A stretch of 64,000 nt of DNA from Vicinamibacterales bacterium. GTDB taxonomy: Bacteria; Acidobacteriota; Vicinamibacteria; Vicinamibacterales; 2-12-FULL-66-21. Of the stretch, positions 9,023 to 18,111 are shown one piece after another. The stretch covers positions 23,282 to 87,281 of the forward strand of contig DASXLB010000065.1 of the NCBI GenBank assembly GCA_036496585.1. Direction: 5' to 3'. The notes under the pieces are model-generated. The model saw only the letters and a list, made by a program, of their open reading frames with translations. It had not been told where the DNA came from and ran no database searches. Numbering within the stretch: the stretch's first letter is position 1; every line of letters starts with the position of its first letter. A program made the position numbers and the translations under genes.

Positions 9023-10057
9023 GTGACACACGTGACACGCACGATCATCGGTCCTCTCGCCGTCGGAGCGCTCGTGCTGGCGATCCGGTTATCGGCCGCG
9101 GCGCAAGGTGCGCAGGCACCGCAGCCCGCGGCGCCTCCCGACTCCCCCTCGTGGGCGTACGGCGTTCCCAATACGCCTGTCCAGCGTCCGGCCGGGGAGC
9201 GACCGGCGCCCGACACGTCGCCGAAGCACGTGCCGGGCAGCGATCAGGCCTTGACGCTCCAGCACATCCGCGACTACTGGGACGTCGGCGACTGGTTCCC
9301 GACGGATCATCCGCCGATGCCCAACGTAGTCGTGCACGGCCGGCAGCCGCACGTCCGCGGCTGCGCGATGTGCCACATGCCAAATGGGAAAGGCCGTCCC
9401 GAAAACGCTCCCGTCGCCGGACAGCCCGAGCCCTACATCATCCAGCAGCTGCGCGACTTCAAGAACGGCCTGCGGAACAACGCCGATCCGCGCAAGACCA
9501 ACACGCTGCAGATGATCGAGGCGGCGCAGGACATGACGGACGACGAAATTCAGGAAGCGGCGAAGTACTTCTCGTCGATGCCGTGGACCCACTGGATCAC
9601 CGTCAAGGAAGCGGCAACGGTACCCACGACGCGGATCGGCGGCAACGTCTTCTTCCCGCTGCCGGGCAGCGAGACGGAACCGATCGGCGATCGCATCATC
9701 GAGACGCCCGAAGACGCCGAGCGCTTCGAGCTGCGGGACCCTCGCTCGGGGTTTATCGCCTACGTGCCGCCAGGCAGTGTCAACAAGGGCTCGCTGCTCG
9801 TCGCCAGCGGCGGAGGGCGGACGACACCCTGCCGCATCTGCCACGGTCCGGAACTGCTGGGGCTCGGGCCCGTGCCTGGCATCGCCGGCCGCTCGCCGAG
9901 CTATCTGATGCGGCAGTTGTGGGACTTCAAGAAGGGCACGCGGCACGGCACGTGGTCGCCGCTGATGCAGCAGATCGTGAAGGACCTCACGCAGGAAGAC
10001 ATGCTGAACCTCGCGGCGTATCTTGCCGCCGCAGGTCCGACTAGTTCAGATAAGTAG
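9023..10057 (+). CDS. periplasmic di-heme c-type cytochrome
   Basis: This 344-residue protein has an N-terminal signal segment and two CxxCH heme sites, CAMCH at 114-118 and CRICH at 270-274. Each is followed by a similar helix (QLRDFKNG and QLWDFKKG), so it is a duplicated cytochrome c4/c553-like fold. It lies 24 bp after the ThuA gene on the same strand and probably takes electrons from a periplasmic dehydrogenase such as the PVC-type one nearby. Two GTG starts exist (9023 and 9032). The first is taken because of the -10-like TAAAAT before it. Its last 17 bp overlap the end of the convergent transpeptidase gene. Confidence 0.85.
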   Translation: MTHVTRTIIGPLAVGALVLAIRLSAAAQGAQAPQPAAPPDSPSWAYGVPNTPVQRPAGERPAPDTSPKHVPGSDQALTLQHIRDYWDVGDWFPTDHPPMPNVVVHGRQPHVRGCAMCHMPNGKGRPENAPVAGQPEPYIIQQLRDFKNGLRNNADPRKTNTLQMIEAAQDMTDDEIQEAAKYFSSMPWTHWITVKEAATVPTTRIGGNVFFPLPGSETEPIGDRIIETPEDAERFELRDPRSGFIAYVPPGSVNKGSLLVASGGGRTTPCRICHGPELLGLGPVPGIAGRSPSYLMRQLWDFKKGTRHGTWSPLMQQIVKDLTQEDMLNLAAYLAAAGPTSSDK

Positions 10058-10718
10058 ACGCGCGCAGCCAGATCGGATCGGGATAGTAGGCGAAGAGAAG
10101 GCCTCCGGCCTTTACCGTATCGATGAGCTGTCGCGCGATCTCCGGACGCACGGCGGGACAGCCCAGACTGCGGCCGAGATAGCCGTTGGCCTTCGCCGCC
10201 GACGCGCTCACGTACGGTGCGCCGTGAATCACGATGGCGCGTTCGCGCGCGCGATCGTTTGTCCCCTTCTCGAGACCATCCAGTCGAAGCGAGTAGCCGT
10301 TGTGCCCGACGTACGGCTCCGCCGTGCGGAAGAGCCCGAGGCTGGTCATGTTGCTCTCGGGGGCGTTCGAGAACGCAGTCGAACGCGTCTTGCCGCTGCC
10401 GCGGCCATGCGAGACCAGCTCGTGGAAGAGCAACGCGTGGGTCCGCACGTCGAATACCCACATCCTCGGCTCGGTCGAAGGCTTCGAGTAATCGATCACG
10501 GTGAGCGTCGACGGCAGCGCGGCGGCTCCTCGTTCGACCGCCGAGGAGGCCGACTGCAGAGCCAGCCCGAACACAGCCGGGCTGAGGCCGTCCAGCTGAG
10601 CTCCGGTCCACGCCTCCTGTGTCAGCGCGGCTGCCGACACTGCCGGTACGCCCGAGGCAGCCGCCGCACTCACGGCAAGAGAGACGACGGCGAGGCAGAC
10701 GCCAATCCTGAAGTTCAT
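10041..10718 (-). CDS. L,D-transpeptidase-like murein catalytic domain protein
   Basis: This 225-residue exported protein has a signal peptide (about 1-20) and a catalytic domain of the 'murein L,D-transpeptidase catalytic domain family'. Residues IVIHG (His165) and SLGCPAVR (Cys187, Arg191) match the H...S-x-G-C-x-x-x-R pattern of YkuD-like cysteine transpeptidases. These form 3-3 cross-links in peptidoglycan or attach proteins to it. No peptidoglycan-binding domain is visible. It converges with the cytochrome gene with a 17-bp overlap and lies downstream of the beta-barrel gene on the same strand. Confidence 0.8.
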   Translation of the reverse strand: MNFRIGVCLAVVSLAVSAAAASGVPAVSAAALTQEAWTGAQLDGLSPAVFGLALQSASSAVERGAAALPSTLTVIDYSKPSTEPRMWVFDVRTHALLFHELVSHGRGSGKTRSTAFSNAPESNMTSLGLFRTAEPYVGHNGYSLRLDGLEKGTNDRARERAIVIHGAPYVSASAAKANGYLGRSLGCPAVRPEIARQLIDTVKAGGLLFAYYPDPIWLRASTYLN

Positions 10719-10824
10719 GGGTTGTGTTGAGCTGCGCGGCCCGCGATGGCGCGCACAACGATGGTACGCGCCGTGCTCCCCAAAGGCAACGTCAGCCGTG
10801 GACGGCGGAGGTGCGATCGAACGG

Positions 10825-11475
10825 CTAGCGCGTTCCGAAACCGACGAGCACGCGCGCGCTGAATCCGCCGAGGTCGGTCTCCCCGAACTGATTCATCACG
10901 CTCGTGCTCACATCCGGCACGCCGATATGCCGGTACTGCGCCTCGCCGCCGATGAACAAACCCTTCCAGACCTTGACGTCGACGCCGCCGAACCCTTCGC
11001 CACCCGTGTAGCGCTCGCTGACGTTGTCGCCCGCCTGCGCGAAGTCCGAGGTTTCCTGGTAGTCGAGCGAGATGAAGGCGCCGCCCACGTAAGGGGTGAC
11101 GCGGCTGTTGATCGGAAATCGCCATCCGCCGCCCGCTTCGATCGGCGTCATCGTCACGGTGAGCGGGATGTCGAGCGGGTAGACCTGGCCGCCGTCGTCG
11201 ACAAAAACGCGGCTGCCCGTGCGCGACGAGTGCGTCACCGCGATGCGCAGGAAGAGGTGATGCCACACGTCGACCTCGGCCCCGCCGCCGAAGCCCGTCA
11301 TCTGGCTGCTGCCGAAAATCGCGTCAAAGCTCTTGGACGCGGCGACCGTCGTCGTGTCGAAGATGCCGTAGACGCGGAGTCCGGCGCCTGGTCCCGACGA
11401 GCCTGAATAGGGCTGCGCCGCCGCGGGAGCAGCGCAGCATGCGGCCAGAACGAGTGCGAGCAGCGTCGGCTTCAT
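10825..11475 (-). CDS. outer-membrane beta-barrel protein
   Basis: This 216-residue protein has a signal peptide (cleavage near AAAQP, residue 21) followed by alternating strands rich in Gly and aromatic residues, such as GFGGGAEVDVWHHLFLRIAV and GGGWRFPINSRVTPYVGGAF. The pattern is that of a small 8-strand OmpW/OmpA-like barrel. Its start lies only 4 nt after the subtilase stop, with AGGAAG as a plausible ribosome site overlapping that stop, so the two are probably co-translated. No specific family can be named. Confidence 0.7.
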   Translation of the reverse strand: MKPTLLALVLAACCAAPAAAQPYSGSSGPGAGLRVYGIFDTTTVAASKSFDAIFGSSQMTGFGGGAEVDVWHHLFLRIAVTHSSRTGSRVFVDDGGQVYPLDIPLTVTMTPIEAGGGWRFPINSRVTPYVGGAFISLDYQETSDFAQAGDNVSERYTGGEGFGGVDVKVWKGLFIGGEAQYRHIGVPDVSTSVMNQFGETDLGGFSARVLVGFGTR

Positions 11476-11479
11476 CGAC

Positions 11480-12994
11480 CTACTTCCTGAGCCCGAGGCC
11501 GAACAGCGCCGTGCGCGGCTGAATCAGTCCGGAGCCGAAATCATCATTGCGCGAGGGATCGCTCGGGCTCGGCGTCCCGAGGAACTTCGCCGATCGCTTG
11601 AGCGCCTGCTCGATCGCCGCCGGCTTGGTGATCCCCTGGCTGTAGAGCAGCGCGGCCACGCCGGCCACGTGCGGCGACGCCATCGACGTGCCCGCGTAGC
11701 CGACCTCGGCGTAGGCGTCGAACCGCGGGAACAGGACGAGCGATGGATCGCTCACCGAAGGGCGGAGGGTCGACTGCCAGATGTAGCCGTTGCCGGCGGC
11801 GTCGCTGTCGGAAGGATCGCCGCCGGGCGCCGCGATATCGACGTAGCTGCCGGTGCTCGAATACGACGCGCGGTTGCCGGATCGATTCGTCGCGCCGACC
11901 GCCATCACCCCCTGCATGCTCTGTCCGTAGAACGCCGGATACTGCGTCGGGTTGCCTTCCAGCTTGGAATTGCCCGCGGCGATCGCGATGAACACGCCCT
12001 TGTCGAGCGCATACTGCAGCGCGGCCTGCTCGGTCGGCGAGGCGCCGTCACCCCCCAGGCTGATGTTGATCACCTTGGCGCCGTTGTCCGCGGCGTAGTG
12101 CAGCCCCGCAGCGATGGCGCTGGTCGGACACCCGCCGGCGTCGGGGTCCGCGAATCCGGGAATCCCGGCCGCCGACATGGCGAACTGCACGTCCCAGTAG
12201 CTGGCGCACACCTTCACCGGCATGATCCGCGCGTTGTAGGCGATGCCGGCGTCGAGCAGGTTGTTGTTGGTGTCTTCGCCGATCGTCGAGCTGACGTGGG
12301 TGCCGTGGCCGTCGGTGTCGAGGGTCGTCGTCCCGCCGCCGGTGATGAAGTCGGTCGCCGAGACGAGGCGCGACACGGCCAGGTCGGGATTGGACGTGAA
12401 GGGCACGGTAATCGTCTGGATGGCGCTGCCGTTCCACGTCTTGAACTGCAGCGAACCGGTAAAGTTCGTGATGCCGGTGTCGACGACCGCCACGGTGACG
12501 TCGCCGCGGGTGCCGGCATTGATGTCCCAGGCGTGCGGCATGTCGATCGTCTGCAGGTTCCATTGCCGCGGCGCGTAGCCGGTGTCGTTCGGCGCCAGGC
12601 TCTTGCGGCGCAGGTAGTTCGGCTGCGCATACGCGACTTCCGGCTGGGAGGCGAGCTGTTCGGAGAGGACGCGCGCGTCGGGCTGCGAGGCATCGCGCAG
12701 GACGGCGAATTCCCCCATCCACTGCAGCCGGTCGACCGCGGGACGGCTGCGCAGCGCGTCGAGCGCCCGCTGCTCGCCTTGCACGTCGACGCCGTCCTTG
12801 AACCGGACAATCACCTGTCCTGGGAGGTAGTCGAGACGCTCGGCCGCCGCATCGGCGAACGCCTGCGCGTCGGCCGCGGCCATCACGCCGCCCTGCACGG
12901 GAGCCGGCGGCGCGTCAACCGTCTGCTGGCCGCGAGTCAGTGGTGACGAAACGATGACAGCAAACGCCGCTGCACACGCAATCGCACGAGGCAT
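11480..12994 (-). CDS. secreted S8 subtilisin-family peptidase
   Basis: This 504-residue subtilase has a signal peptide, an N-terminal inhibitor-like pro-region (about 55-130, starting PGQVIVRFKDGV), and a catalytic domain with Asp172 (VAVVDTGI), His230 (GHGTHVSS), oxyanion Asn342 (AAGN) and Ser437 (GTSMASPHVAG). All catalytic residues are present, so it should be an active extracellular or periplasmic serine protease. The ATG at 12994 has no Shine-Dalgarno sequence but sits 6 nt after the -10-like TACTGT. A beta-barrel gene follows after 4 nt and may be a substrate or a partner. Confidence 0.9.
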   Translation of the reverse strand: MPRAIACAAAFAVIVSSPLTRGQQTVDAPPAPVQGGVMAAADAQAFADAAAERLDYLPGQVIVRFKDGVDVQGEQRALDALRSRPAVDRLQWMGEFAVLRDASQPDARVLSEQLASQPEVAYAQPNYLRRKSLAPNDTGYAPRQWNLQTIDMPHAWDINAGTRGDVTVAVVDTGITNFTGSLQFKTWNGSAIQTITVPFTSNPDLAVSRLVSATDFITGGGTTTLDTDGHGTHVSSTIGEDTNNNLLDAGIAYNARIMPVKVCASYWDVQFAMSAAGIPGFADPDAGGCPTSAIAAGLHYAADNGAKVINISLGGDGASPTEQAALQYALDKGVFIAIAAGNSKLEGNPTQYPAFYGQSMQGVMAVGATNRSGNRASYSSTGSYVDIAAPGGDPSDSDAAGNGYIWQSTLRPSVSDPSLVLFPRFDAYAEVGYAGTSMASPHVAGVAALLYSQGITKPAAIEQALKRSAKFLGTPSPSDPSRNDDFGSGLIQPRTALFGLGLRK

Positions 12995-13000
12995 GCAGCG

Positions 13001-13006
13001 ACAGTA
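13001..13006 (-). promoter_or_regulatory. -10-like hexamer for a leaderless subtilase transcript
   Basis: On the minus strand TACTGT is followed by 6 nt and the ATG at 12994. The distance fits transcription starting at the start codon. No good -35 box was seen. Confidence 0.4.
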
Positions 13007-13066
13007 ACACGAGACAACATCGCGCCTCGCGACCAGGCCACCGGCCGTGTCACGGGCGTGGGTGAC

Positions 13067-13612
13067 TCACTTTCCCAGCTGTCCTCGCCGCAGCTGCTTG
13101 TACATCTGCAGCGCGTCGCCGATGATGCCGACCGCGGCGTCGGGCCCGAGCAGGTCTTCCACGTTGACCTGCTTGTGCTCGAGCGCCTTGTAGTCCTCGA
13201 AGAACCGGCGCACCTGTCGGAGGACGTGGCTGGGCAGCTGCGTCTTGTCGCGATATTCCGAGTAGGCCGGATCGCGCACGCTGACGGCGAGGATCTTGTC
13301 GTCGATCCCCTTTTCGTCGCGCATCCGCATCACGCCGATCGCGCGCGCCTCGACGATGGTCAGCGGGAAGACCGGCTCCTGCCCGAGCACCAGGACGTCG
13401 AGCGGATCGCCGTCGTCGCAGAAGGTGCGAGGAATGAACCCGTAGTCGGCCGGATAGTAGACGGCGCTGTAGAGCACGCGATCGAGCCGCAGCAGCCCCG
13501 TCTCCTTGTCCAGCTCGTACTTGTTGGTGCTGCCCTTGGGGATCTCGATCACCGCCGGAAACGCGGTGGGGATGACCGATTCGTCGATGTAACAGTCGTG
13601 CCAGGGATGCAT
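13067..13612 (-). CDS. ppa: inorganic pyrophosphatase, family I
   Basis: This 181-residue soluble enzyme splits pyrophosphate to two phosphates and so drives biosynthetic reactions forward. The family signature [10 protein letters not shown] and flanking YPADYGFIP and [11 protein letters not shown] are intact. The start is supported by GAGG 7 nt ahead, inside the end of crcB, whose stop lies only 4 nt before this ATG. Family I pyrophosphatases are strongly inhibited by fluoride, which explains why the gene sits with a fluoride channel behind a fluoride riboswitch. Confidence 0.95.
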   Translation of the reverse strand: MHPWHDCYIDESVIPTAFPAVIEIPKGSTNKYELDKETGLLRLDRVLYSAVYYPADYGFIPRTFCDDGDPLDVLVLGQEPVFPLTIVEARAIGVMRMRDEKGIDDKILAVSVRDPAYSEYRDKTQLPSHVLRQVRRFFEDYKALEHKQVNVEDLLGPDAAVGIIGDALQMYKQLRRGQLGK

Positions 13613-13616
13613 GCGT

Positions 13617-13979
13617 CTACCTCGCGGCGGCGTATCCGCCGAACACCGCCAACAGGCCGATCAGCACCTGCAGGAACACGTTGACCGCCGCCAGCCCCTG
13701 CTGGGAGCCGCGCTGCAGCGTCAGAGTGTCGAGCATGAAGCTCGAGAACGTCGTGAAGCCGCCGAGTATGCCGACGAAGATGAACGCGCGCGCCGGCGGC
13801 GACAGGTGCAGCCTGCCGCTCGCCGTCAGGCCTGCCAGCACGCCGATGACCACGGACCCGACGATGTTCACGGTCGCGGTCGCATAGGGCGTCGCCGCCA
13901 GACGGGCGAAGGCGATGTTGACCGCATGCCGCATCAGCGAACCGACCGCACCGCCGAAAGCCACTGCCATCCAGATCAT
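13617..13979 (-). CDS. crcB: fluoride ion channel CrcB/Fluc
   Basis: This 120-residue membrane protein has four helices and the Fluc hallmarks [17 protein letters not shown] and GGFTTFSSF. It forms dual-topology dimers that let toxic fluoride leave the cytoplasm. The frame is open upstream to 14054, but that extension would run into the riboswitch and adds non-membrane sequence, so I use the ATG at 13979. It is followed 4 nt later by ppa, forming a two-gene fluoride-resistance operon. Confidence 0.95.
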   Translation of the reverse strand: MIWMAVAFGGAVGSLMRHAVNIAFARLAATPYATATVNIVGSVVIGVLAGLTASGRLHLSPPARAFIFVGILGGFTTFSSFMLDTLTLQRGSQQGLAAVNVFLQVLIGLLAVFGGYAAAR

Positions 13980-14043
13980 GCTCGACACCTGAAATTCGAA
14001 GACTGGTGAACAGGGGCGCCGAGCAACACTCCCACGGCTGCCC

Positions 14044-14100
14044 GCAGGAGTCATTGGCCGTCCAGCGGGACAGCGATGTTATCGGGCGAACTCCACCACC
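14044..14100 (-). promoter_or_regulatory. fluoride riboswitch (crcB motif) upstream of crcB-ppa
   Basis: The minus strand carries the crcB-motif fold. P1 is GGTG/CGCC (14100-14097 with 14088-14085), enclosing GTGGAGTT. TAAC follows, then a 7-bp P2 (GCTGTCC/GGACGGC, one G-U pair, loop CGCT), then AATGACTCCTGC. GGAGT (14094-14090) pairs with ACTCC (14051-14047) as the pseudoknot that closes the fluoride site. A downstream GGGAGT (14033-14028) could pair with the same ACTCC and offers a switch between two folds. One usually conserved A in the P1 loop reads G here. Confidence 0.85.
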
Positions 14101-14114
14101 ACGCTGCAGATATT

Positions 14115-15851
14115 CTATGGCAGCCAGGCGGGAAAGCGCTGGCGAGGGGCGTTGGTCACGACGAGCAGGTCGTCCCACTGCTGGCGGCGCAGCCCCCCGG
14201 ACATCCGGGTGGTGCCGACGACTGCGGGGCTGCGGAACACTTCATGGATACGGACGCCGGCGGCGCGCAGGGCGAGATAGTCGCGCCGGACCATGATGGC
14301 GTATCGCGGCGTGTCCGACGCGCCGAAGAAGGCGCGGATTTGTCCGGTGCCAGACAGCCCCGTCAGCGGCCGCTCGGCGTAGTAGCGCAGGCTCGCCCGC
14401 CACTGCTCGAGCTGATAGATCGCCGCCGGCGCTTCGGATGGCGTATGGTCCCTGAGCTTCTGCGCGACGAGCGCCGTCGGGTGCGCGTGGTCGAGGGTTG
14501 GCAGCCCCACGCCGACGATCACCGCATCGATCGCGAGCAGGCCTGCGGCGAGCGCGAACGGTCTGGCCGGCATGCGCCAGCCGGAGTGCGCCGCGCGAAT
14601 CAGGAGCCCGACGCCGCCGGCTGCCAGTGCCACCGGGAGCAGGATCGCCGTCGCGGGCAGTTCCAGATTGAGCTCGAACAGGTAGACGCTCGCGAAGGTC
14701 CCGGCGACCACGAGCAGGCCGCCCAGCCCGAGTCCCACGGCGTGCACGATCCGCCACGCGCCACGCGGGGCCAGCGCCGCGTCGTGCCAGGCCTTCGCCG
14801 CGAGCAGGCAGATCGCCGGCGCGGCCGGGAAGATGTAGTGATCGAGCTTGAACCTGGCGAGCGAGAAGAAGCCGATGACCACCGCCGACCAGATCCAGAG
14901 CAGGCGCTCGTCGGCCGCCGGCAAGACGCGCCGCCGCACGCTCTCGACCAGGCCGGCGAGAGCGACCGCGCTCCACGGGAAGAAGCCGCCGACGAACGAC
15001 CGCAGATAGAAAACGTGGCTGATCGCGCGCGCCGACCACGCTTCCGGCTGGGTGAAGTAATAGAGATTGCCGGCCAGCAGGTAGTCCTGCACGAACGCGT
15101 CGCCGAAGTGCGCGAACATCCACACGAACCACGGCGAGGCGACGGCGGCGGCGCCGGCCAGGCCGGCGATCCAGCGCAGGCGGCCGGCGCGGGCCCGTAG
15201 CTCGCCGCCACAGGCCCATGCGGCCAGCCAGAAGAGGCCGACCAGGACGAGCGCCACCGGACCTTTGATCATCACGGCCAGCGACAACAGCGCGTAGCCG
15301 GCGATCTCGCGACGCCGGCTGCCGTTCGCCGAGGCTTCGATCAGGCAGACCACCGCGCCGAAGAGAAACGCGGTGAAGACCATGTCGAAGAGCGCGAGGC
15401 TCGCGAGCATGAACGTCGCCGGAATCGTGGCGAACATCACCGCGGCCCACTCGCCCACCGACTCGCCGAACATCACGATGCCGGCGCGGCGCACCGTCCA
15501 GCAGAGCACGAGCGCCGAGAGCGCGCTCGGCAGGCGGACCGCGAACTCGGTCGGCCCGAGCAGCCAGATGGCCGCGGCCTGCAGCCAGTGGAACAGAATC
15601 GGCTTGTCGATGTAGGGGTGGCCGTCGAGGAGCGGCACCAGCCAGCTGTGGGCGCGCACCATCTCGCGGGTCAGTTCCGCGTAGTGGGCCTCGTCAGGGT
15701 CCATCAGGCTCGGATAGCCGAGGCGCCAGAAGACGACGATCCAGGCAATTGCCGCCCAGCACAGCAGCCGGACGTACTTCGACGATGCACCCAGCGAACT
15801 ATGGGCGGCAGGCATTGGCAGGAGAAGATCTATCCCCGATGCCGGCCCCAC
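14115..15851 (-). CDS. ArnT/PMT-like GT39-type glycosyltransferase
   Basis: This 578-residue polytopic membrane protein moves a sugar from a polyprenyl-phosphate donor to a lipid or protein in the periplasm. Its first loop has the DPDEAHYAELTREM motif (Asp51, Asp53, Glu54) seen in ArnT and protein mannosyltransferases, and KPILFHWLQ follows. About eleven hydrophobic segments and a C-terminal soluble part of about 130 residues fit the family. The GTG at 15851 is preferred over the ATG at 15815 because GGAG lies 8 nt before it. It diverges from the MFS gene across 60 bp. The acceptor (lipid A or another) is not determinable. Confidence 0.82.
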   Translation of the reverse strand: MGPASGIDLLLPMPAAHSSLGASSKYVRLLCWAAIAWIVVFWRLGYPSLMDPDEAHYAELTREMVRAHSWLVPLLDGHPYIDKPILFHWLQAAAIWLLGPTEFAVRLPSALSALVLCWTVRRAGIVMFGESVGEWAAVMFATIPATFMLASLALFDMVFTAFLFGAVVCLIEASANGSRRREIAGYALLSLAVMIKGPVALVLVGLFWLAAWACGGELRARAGRLRWIAGLAGAAAVASPWFVWMFAHFGDAFVQDYLLAGNLYYFTQPEAWSARAISHVFYLRSFVGGFFPWSAVALAGLVESVRRRVLPAADERLLWIWSAVVIGFFSLARFKLDHYIFPAAPAICLLAAKAWHDAALAPRGAWRIVHAVGLGLGGLLVVAGTFASVYLFELNLELPATAILLPVALAAGGVGLLIRAAHSGWRMPARPFALAAGLLAIDAVIVGVGLPTLDHAHPTALVAQKLRDHTPSEAPAAIYQLEQWRASLRYYAERPLTGLSGTGQIRAFFGASDTPRYAIMVRRDYLALRAAGVRIHEVFRSPAVVGTTRMSGGLRRQQWDDLLVVTNAPRQRFPAWLP

Positions 15852-15911
15852 CGCAATAACTCCAGGGGTTTAGTGTTAAGCTTCGGCGCGCCAACGCGCT
15901 CCGGAGGGTTG

Positions 15912-17156
15912 ATGCCGAGAGGAAAATTGTTCCTGGCCAGCTGCATTTCGCTGGTCACCACGTCGATGGTGTTTGCGATCCGCGGCGACATCGAAACCGC
16001 GATGAGCAGCACGTTTCAGATCAACGCCAAGCAGATGGGCACGATCTGGAGCCCGGCATTCTGGGCGTTCACCATCGCGATCTACATCAGCGGGGCGATC
16101 GCCGATCTCGTCGGCCTGCGCGCGCTGCATGTCCTGTCGGCGGTCGGCTACTTCCTCGGCATCGCGCTCGTGCTGCTCGCGCCGCATCCGACCGCGCCGG
16201 TGGCAGCGATCTTCGACAACACCGGCACGTCGATGCTCTACGCCGGCTTCTTCGTGATGGGCCTGTCGCAGGGGCTGGTCGAAGGGGTGATCAACCCGCT
16301 CGTCGCGACGATCTACAGTGGCGAGAAGACGAAATGGCTGAACCGGCTGCACGCCTGGTGGCCCGGCGGGCAGATCATCGGCGGCCTGCTGGCCGTCGCG
16401 ATGACCCAGGCGTTCAACGCGAGCTGGCAGCTGAAGCTGTCGACGATCCTGATTCCCGCCACGATCTACCTGGTGATGGCGCTCTCGATGCAGTATCCGC
16501 AGACCGAACGCGTGCAGTCAAACATCTCGACCGGTGAGATGTGGTCGCAGGCGGCGCGGCCGCTCTTCCTCCTCCTGTTCTGCTGCATGTGGATGACCGC
16601 GGCGGCGGAGCTCGGGCCGGATCAATGGTTCCCGTCGGTGATGGGCGCGCTGGTGCCGCACCTGCAGGGCGTGCTGTTCCTCGTCTACACCGCCGGCCTG
16701 GTCTTCGTGCTCCGCACCGCCGGCAGCGGCGTGGCGCACAAGGCCCCGATCTCGACGCTCGTCGTCTGCTCGATCCTCACCGGCGTCGGCCTCTACTGGC
16801 TCGGCGGCCTGCAGACCGGCACCAGCGCGGCCGTCGCCTTCGCCGCGGCGACCGTGTTCGGGATCGGCAAGAGCTACTTCTGGCCGACGATGATCGGGAT
16901 CACCGCCGAGCAGTTCCCGCGCGGCGGCGCGCTGCTGATCTCGATCATGGGCGGCACGGGCATGCTCTCGGTGGCGGTCGCGCTGCCCTTCATGGGCGCC
17001 CGCATCGACAAGTACGGACCCGGCGCCGCGCTGCAGATGATGGCCATCCTTGGCGCCATCCTGACGGTGATCTTCGGGCTGCTCTGGTTCTACTTCAAGT
17101 CGAAGGGGGGCTATCGTCCGGTCGAACTGGCGAAGGGCAGCGCCGCACACGCCTAG
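15912..17156 (+). CDS. MFS transporter
   Basis: This 414-residue major facilitator protein has about 11-12 hydrophobic helices. A typical loop 2-3 motif (SGAIADLVGLR) and a loop between the halves (about 190-220) are visible. The ATG at 15912 is well supported by GGAGG 6 nt ahead. The frame is also open upstream to 15588, but that part lies over the glycosyltransferase gene. It converges on a sugar-phosphate isomerase gene, and its N-terminal half resembles FucP/sugar-type members, so a sugar or sugar-acid substrate is a reasonable guess only. Confidence 0.8.
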   Translation: MPRGKLFLASCISLVTTSMVFAIRGDIETAMSSTFQINAKQMGTIWSPAFWAFTIAIYISGAIADLVGLRALHVLSAVGYFLGIALVLLAPHPTAPVAAIFDNTGTSMLYAGFFVMGLSQGLVEGVINPLVATIYSGEKTKWLNRLHAWWPGGQIIGGLLAVAMTQAFNASWQLKLSTILIPATIYLVMALSMQYPQTERVQSNISTGEMWSQAARPLFLLLFCCMWMTAAAELGPDQWFPSVMGALVPHLQGVLFLVYTAGLVFVLRTAGSGVAHKAPISTLVVCSILTGVGLYWLGGLQTGTSAAVAFAAATVFGIGKSYFWPTMIGITAEQFPRGGALLISIMGGTGMLSVAVALPFMGARIDKYGPGAALQMMAILGAILTVIFGLLWFYFKSKGGYRPVELAKGSAAHA

Positions 17157-17190
17157 GCGGCCAGGTTCGATCAGATCGACGCTGCCGCCG

Positions 17191-18111
17191 CTATCGCGTC
17201 CTCGGCGGCGATGAGGCGTAGTACTGCGAGCGCTTCGCCTTGAGAAAGTCCACCGACCGCGCGATCTCGTCGAGGCCGTTCATCCCGTCCTCGACCGAGA
17301 TCCACCCGGTGAACCGCTCCGCCGCCAGCCTGGCGAAAATCGCGTCGTAGTCGATCAGCCCGCGTCCCGTCTCGCCATGCTGCAGCTTGGCCGAGTAGCC
17401 GAGCGAGCCGTCAGCCTCCTGCAGGTCGTCGAGGGTCGCTCCCTTGGCCAGCGAGCGGTCCGACGCGTGCATGGTGACCACCCGCGGCAGCACCGTGTCG
17501 AGAAAGGCGATCGGATCGTAGCCGCCGACAATCGCGTTCGACGGATCGTATTGCACACCCAGATGCGGCGACGGGATGCGGTGGAGGATCTCGAGATAGA
17601 CGTCCTCGGCCTGGGCGAATTCCGGATAGCGCCAGGTGCTGTCCTTGTAGTGGTTCTCGAGGCACAGCACGACGCCGCGACGTTCGGCGTACTCCAGCGA
17701 TCGCTCGATGCCCTCGACCGCCCACGCGACGCCCTGCTGGCGCGTGACGTCCGGCCGTCGCTGGCCGCTGAGCGTCCGACAATGCACCGCCCCCAAGCGG
17801 ACCGTCAGGTCGATCGCCGCCTTCTGCCGGTCGACCTGGCGGGCGCGCTCGACGGGATCGGGGTGGGTGAAGTCGGGCGAGAAGCACAGCATCGACGTCC
17901 GTTGGCCGGTCTCCAGGCACGCCCGGATCGCCGCCGCGATCTCCGGCTCGCCGTGCATGAAACCGTCGTAGTGCTCGATGCCTTCGCCTCCGAGCCGCGC
18001 CGCGTCATGGATCCACGGCACGTAGTCGCGCTTGCCCCTGACCAGTTCGTCGAACCAGCACTTGGGAAAGACGCTGAGGCGCGGCGCCGCCGTGACGGCT
18101 TCCCCGCTCAC
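17191..18111 (-). CDS. TIM-barrel sugar-phosphate isomerase/epimerase (UlaE/IolE-like)
   Basis: This 306-residue member of the xylose-isomerase-like TIM barrel superfamily has metal-binding positions visible in LCLENHYKDS, GVQYDPSNA, TMHASD and a final SVEDG. These enzymes isomerise or epimerise sugars or sugar phosphates using a divalent metal. I start at the GTG at 18111, whose GTGA overlaps the TGA of the upstream decarboxylase-like gene, so the two are translationally coupled. Pairing with a UlaD/HPS-type enzyme recalls the L-ascorbate pathway pair UlaD-UlaE, but the substrate is not proven. Confidence 0.78.
   Translation of the reverse strand: MSGEAVTAAPRLSVFPKCWFDELVRGKRDYVPWIHDAARLGGEGIEHYDGFMHGEPEIAAAIRACLETGQRTSMLCFSPDFTHPDPVERARQVDRQKAAIDLTVRLGAVHCRTLSGQRRPDVTRQQGVAWAVEGIERSLEYAERRGVVLCLENHYKDSTWRYPEFAQAEDVYLEILHRIPSPHLGVQYDPSNAIVGGYDPIAFLDTVLPRVVTMHASDRSLAKGATLDDLQEADGSLGYSAKLQHGETGRGLIDYDAIFARLAAERFTGWISVEDGMNGLDEIARSVDFLKAKRSQYYASSPPRTR

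Noticed and set aside
13980-14054. N-terminal extension of crcB to 14054
   Set aside because: The added 25 residues are not membrane-like and would translate the riboswitch. The ATG at 13979 gives the standard Fluc start.
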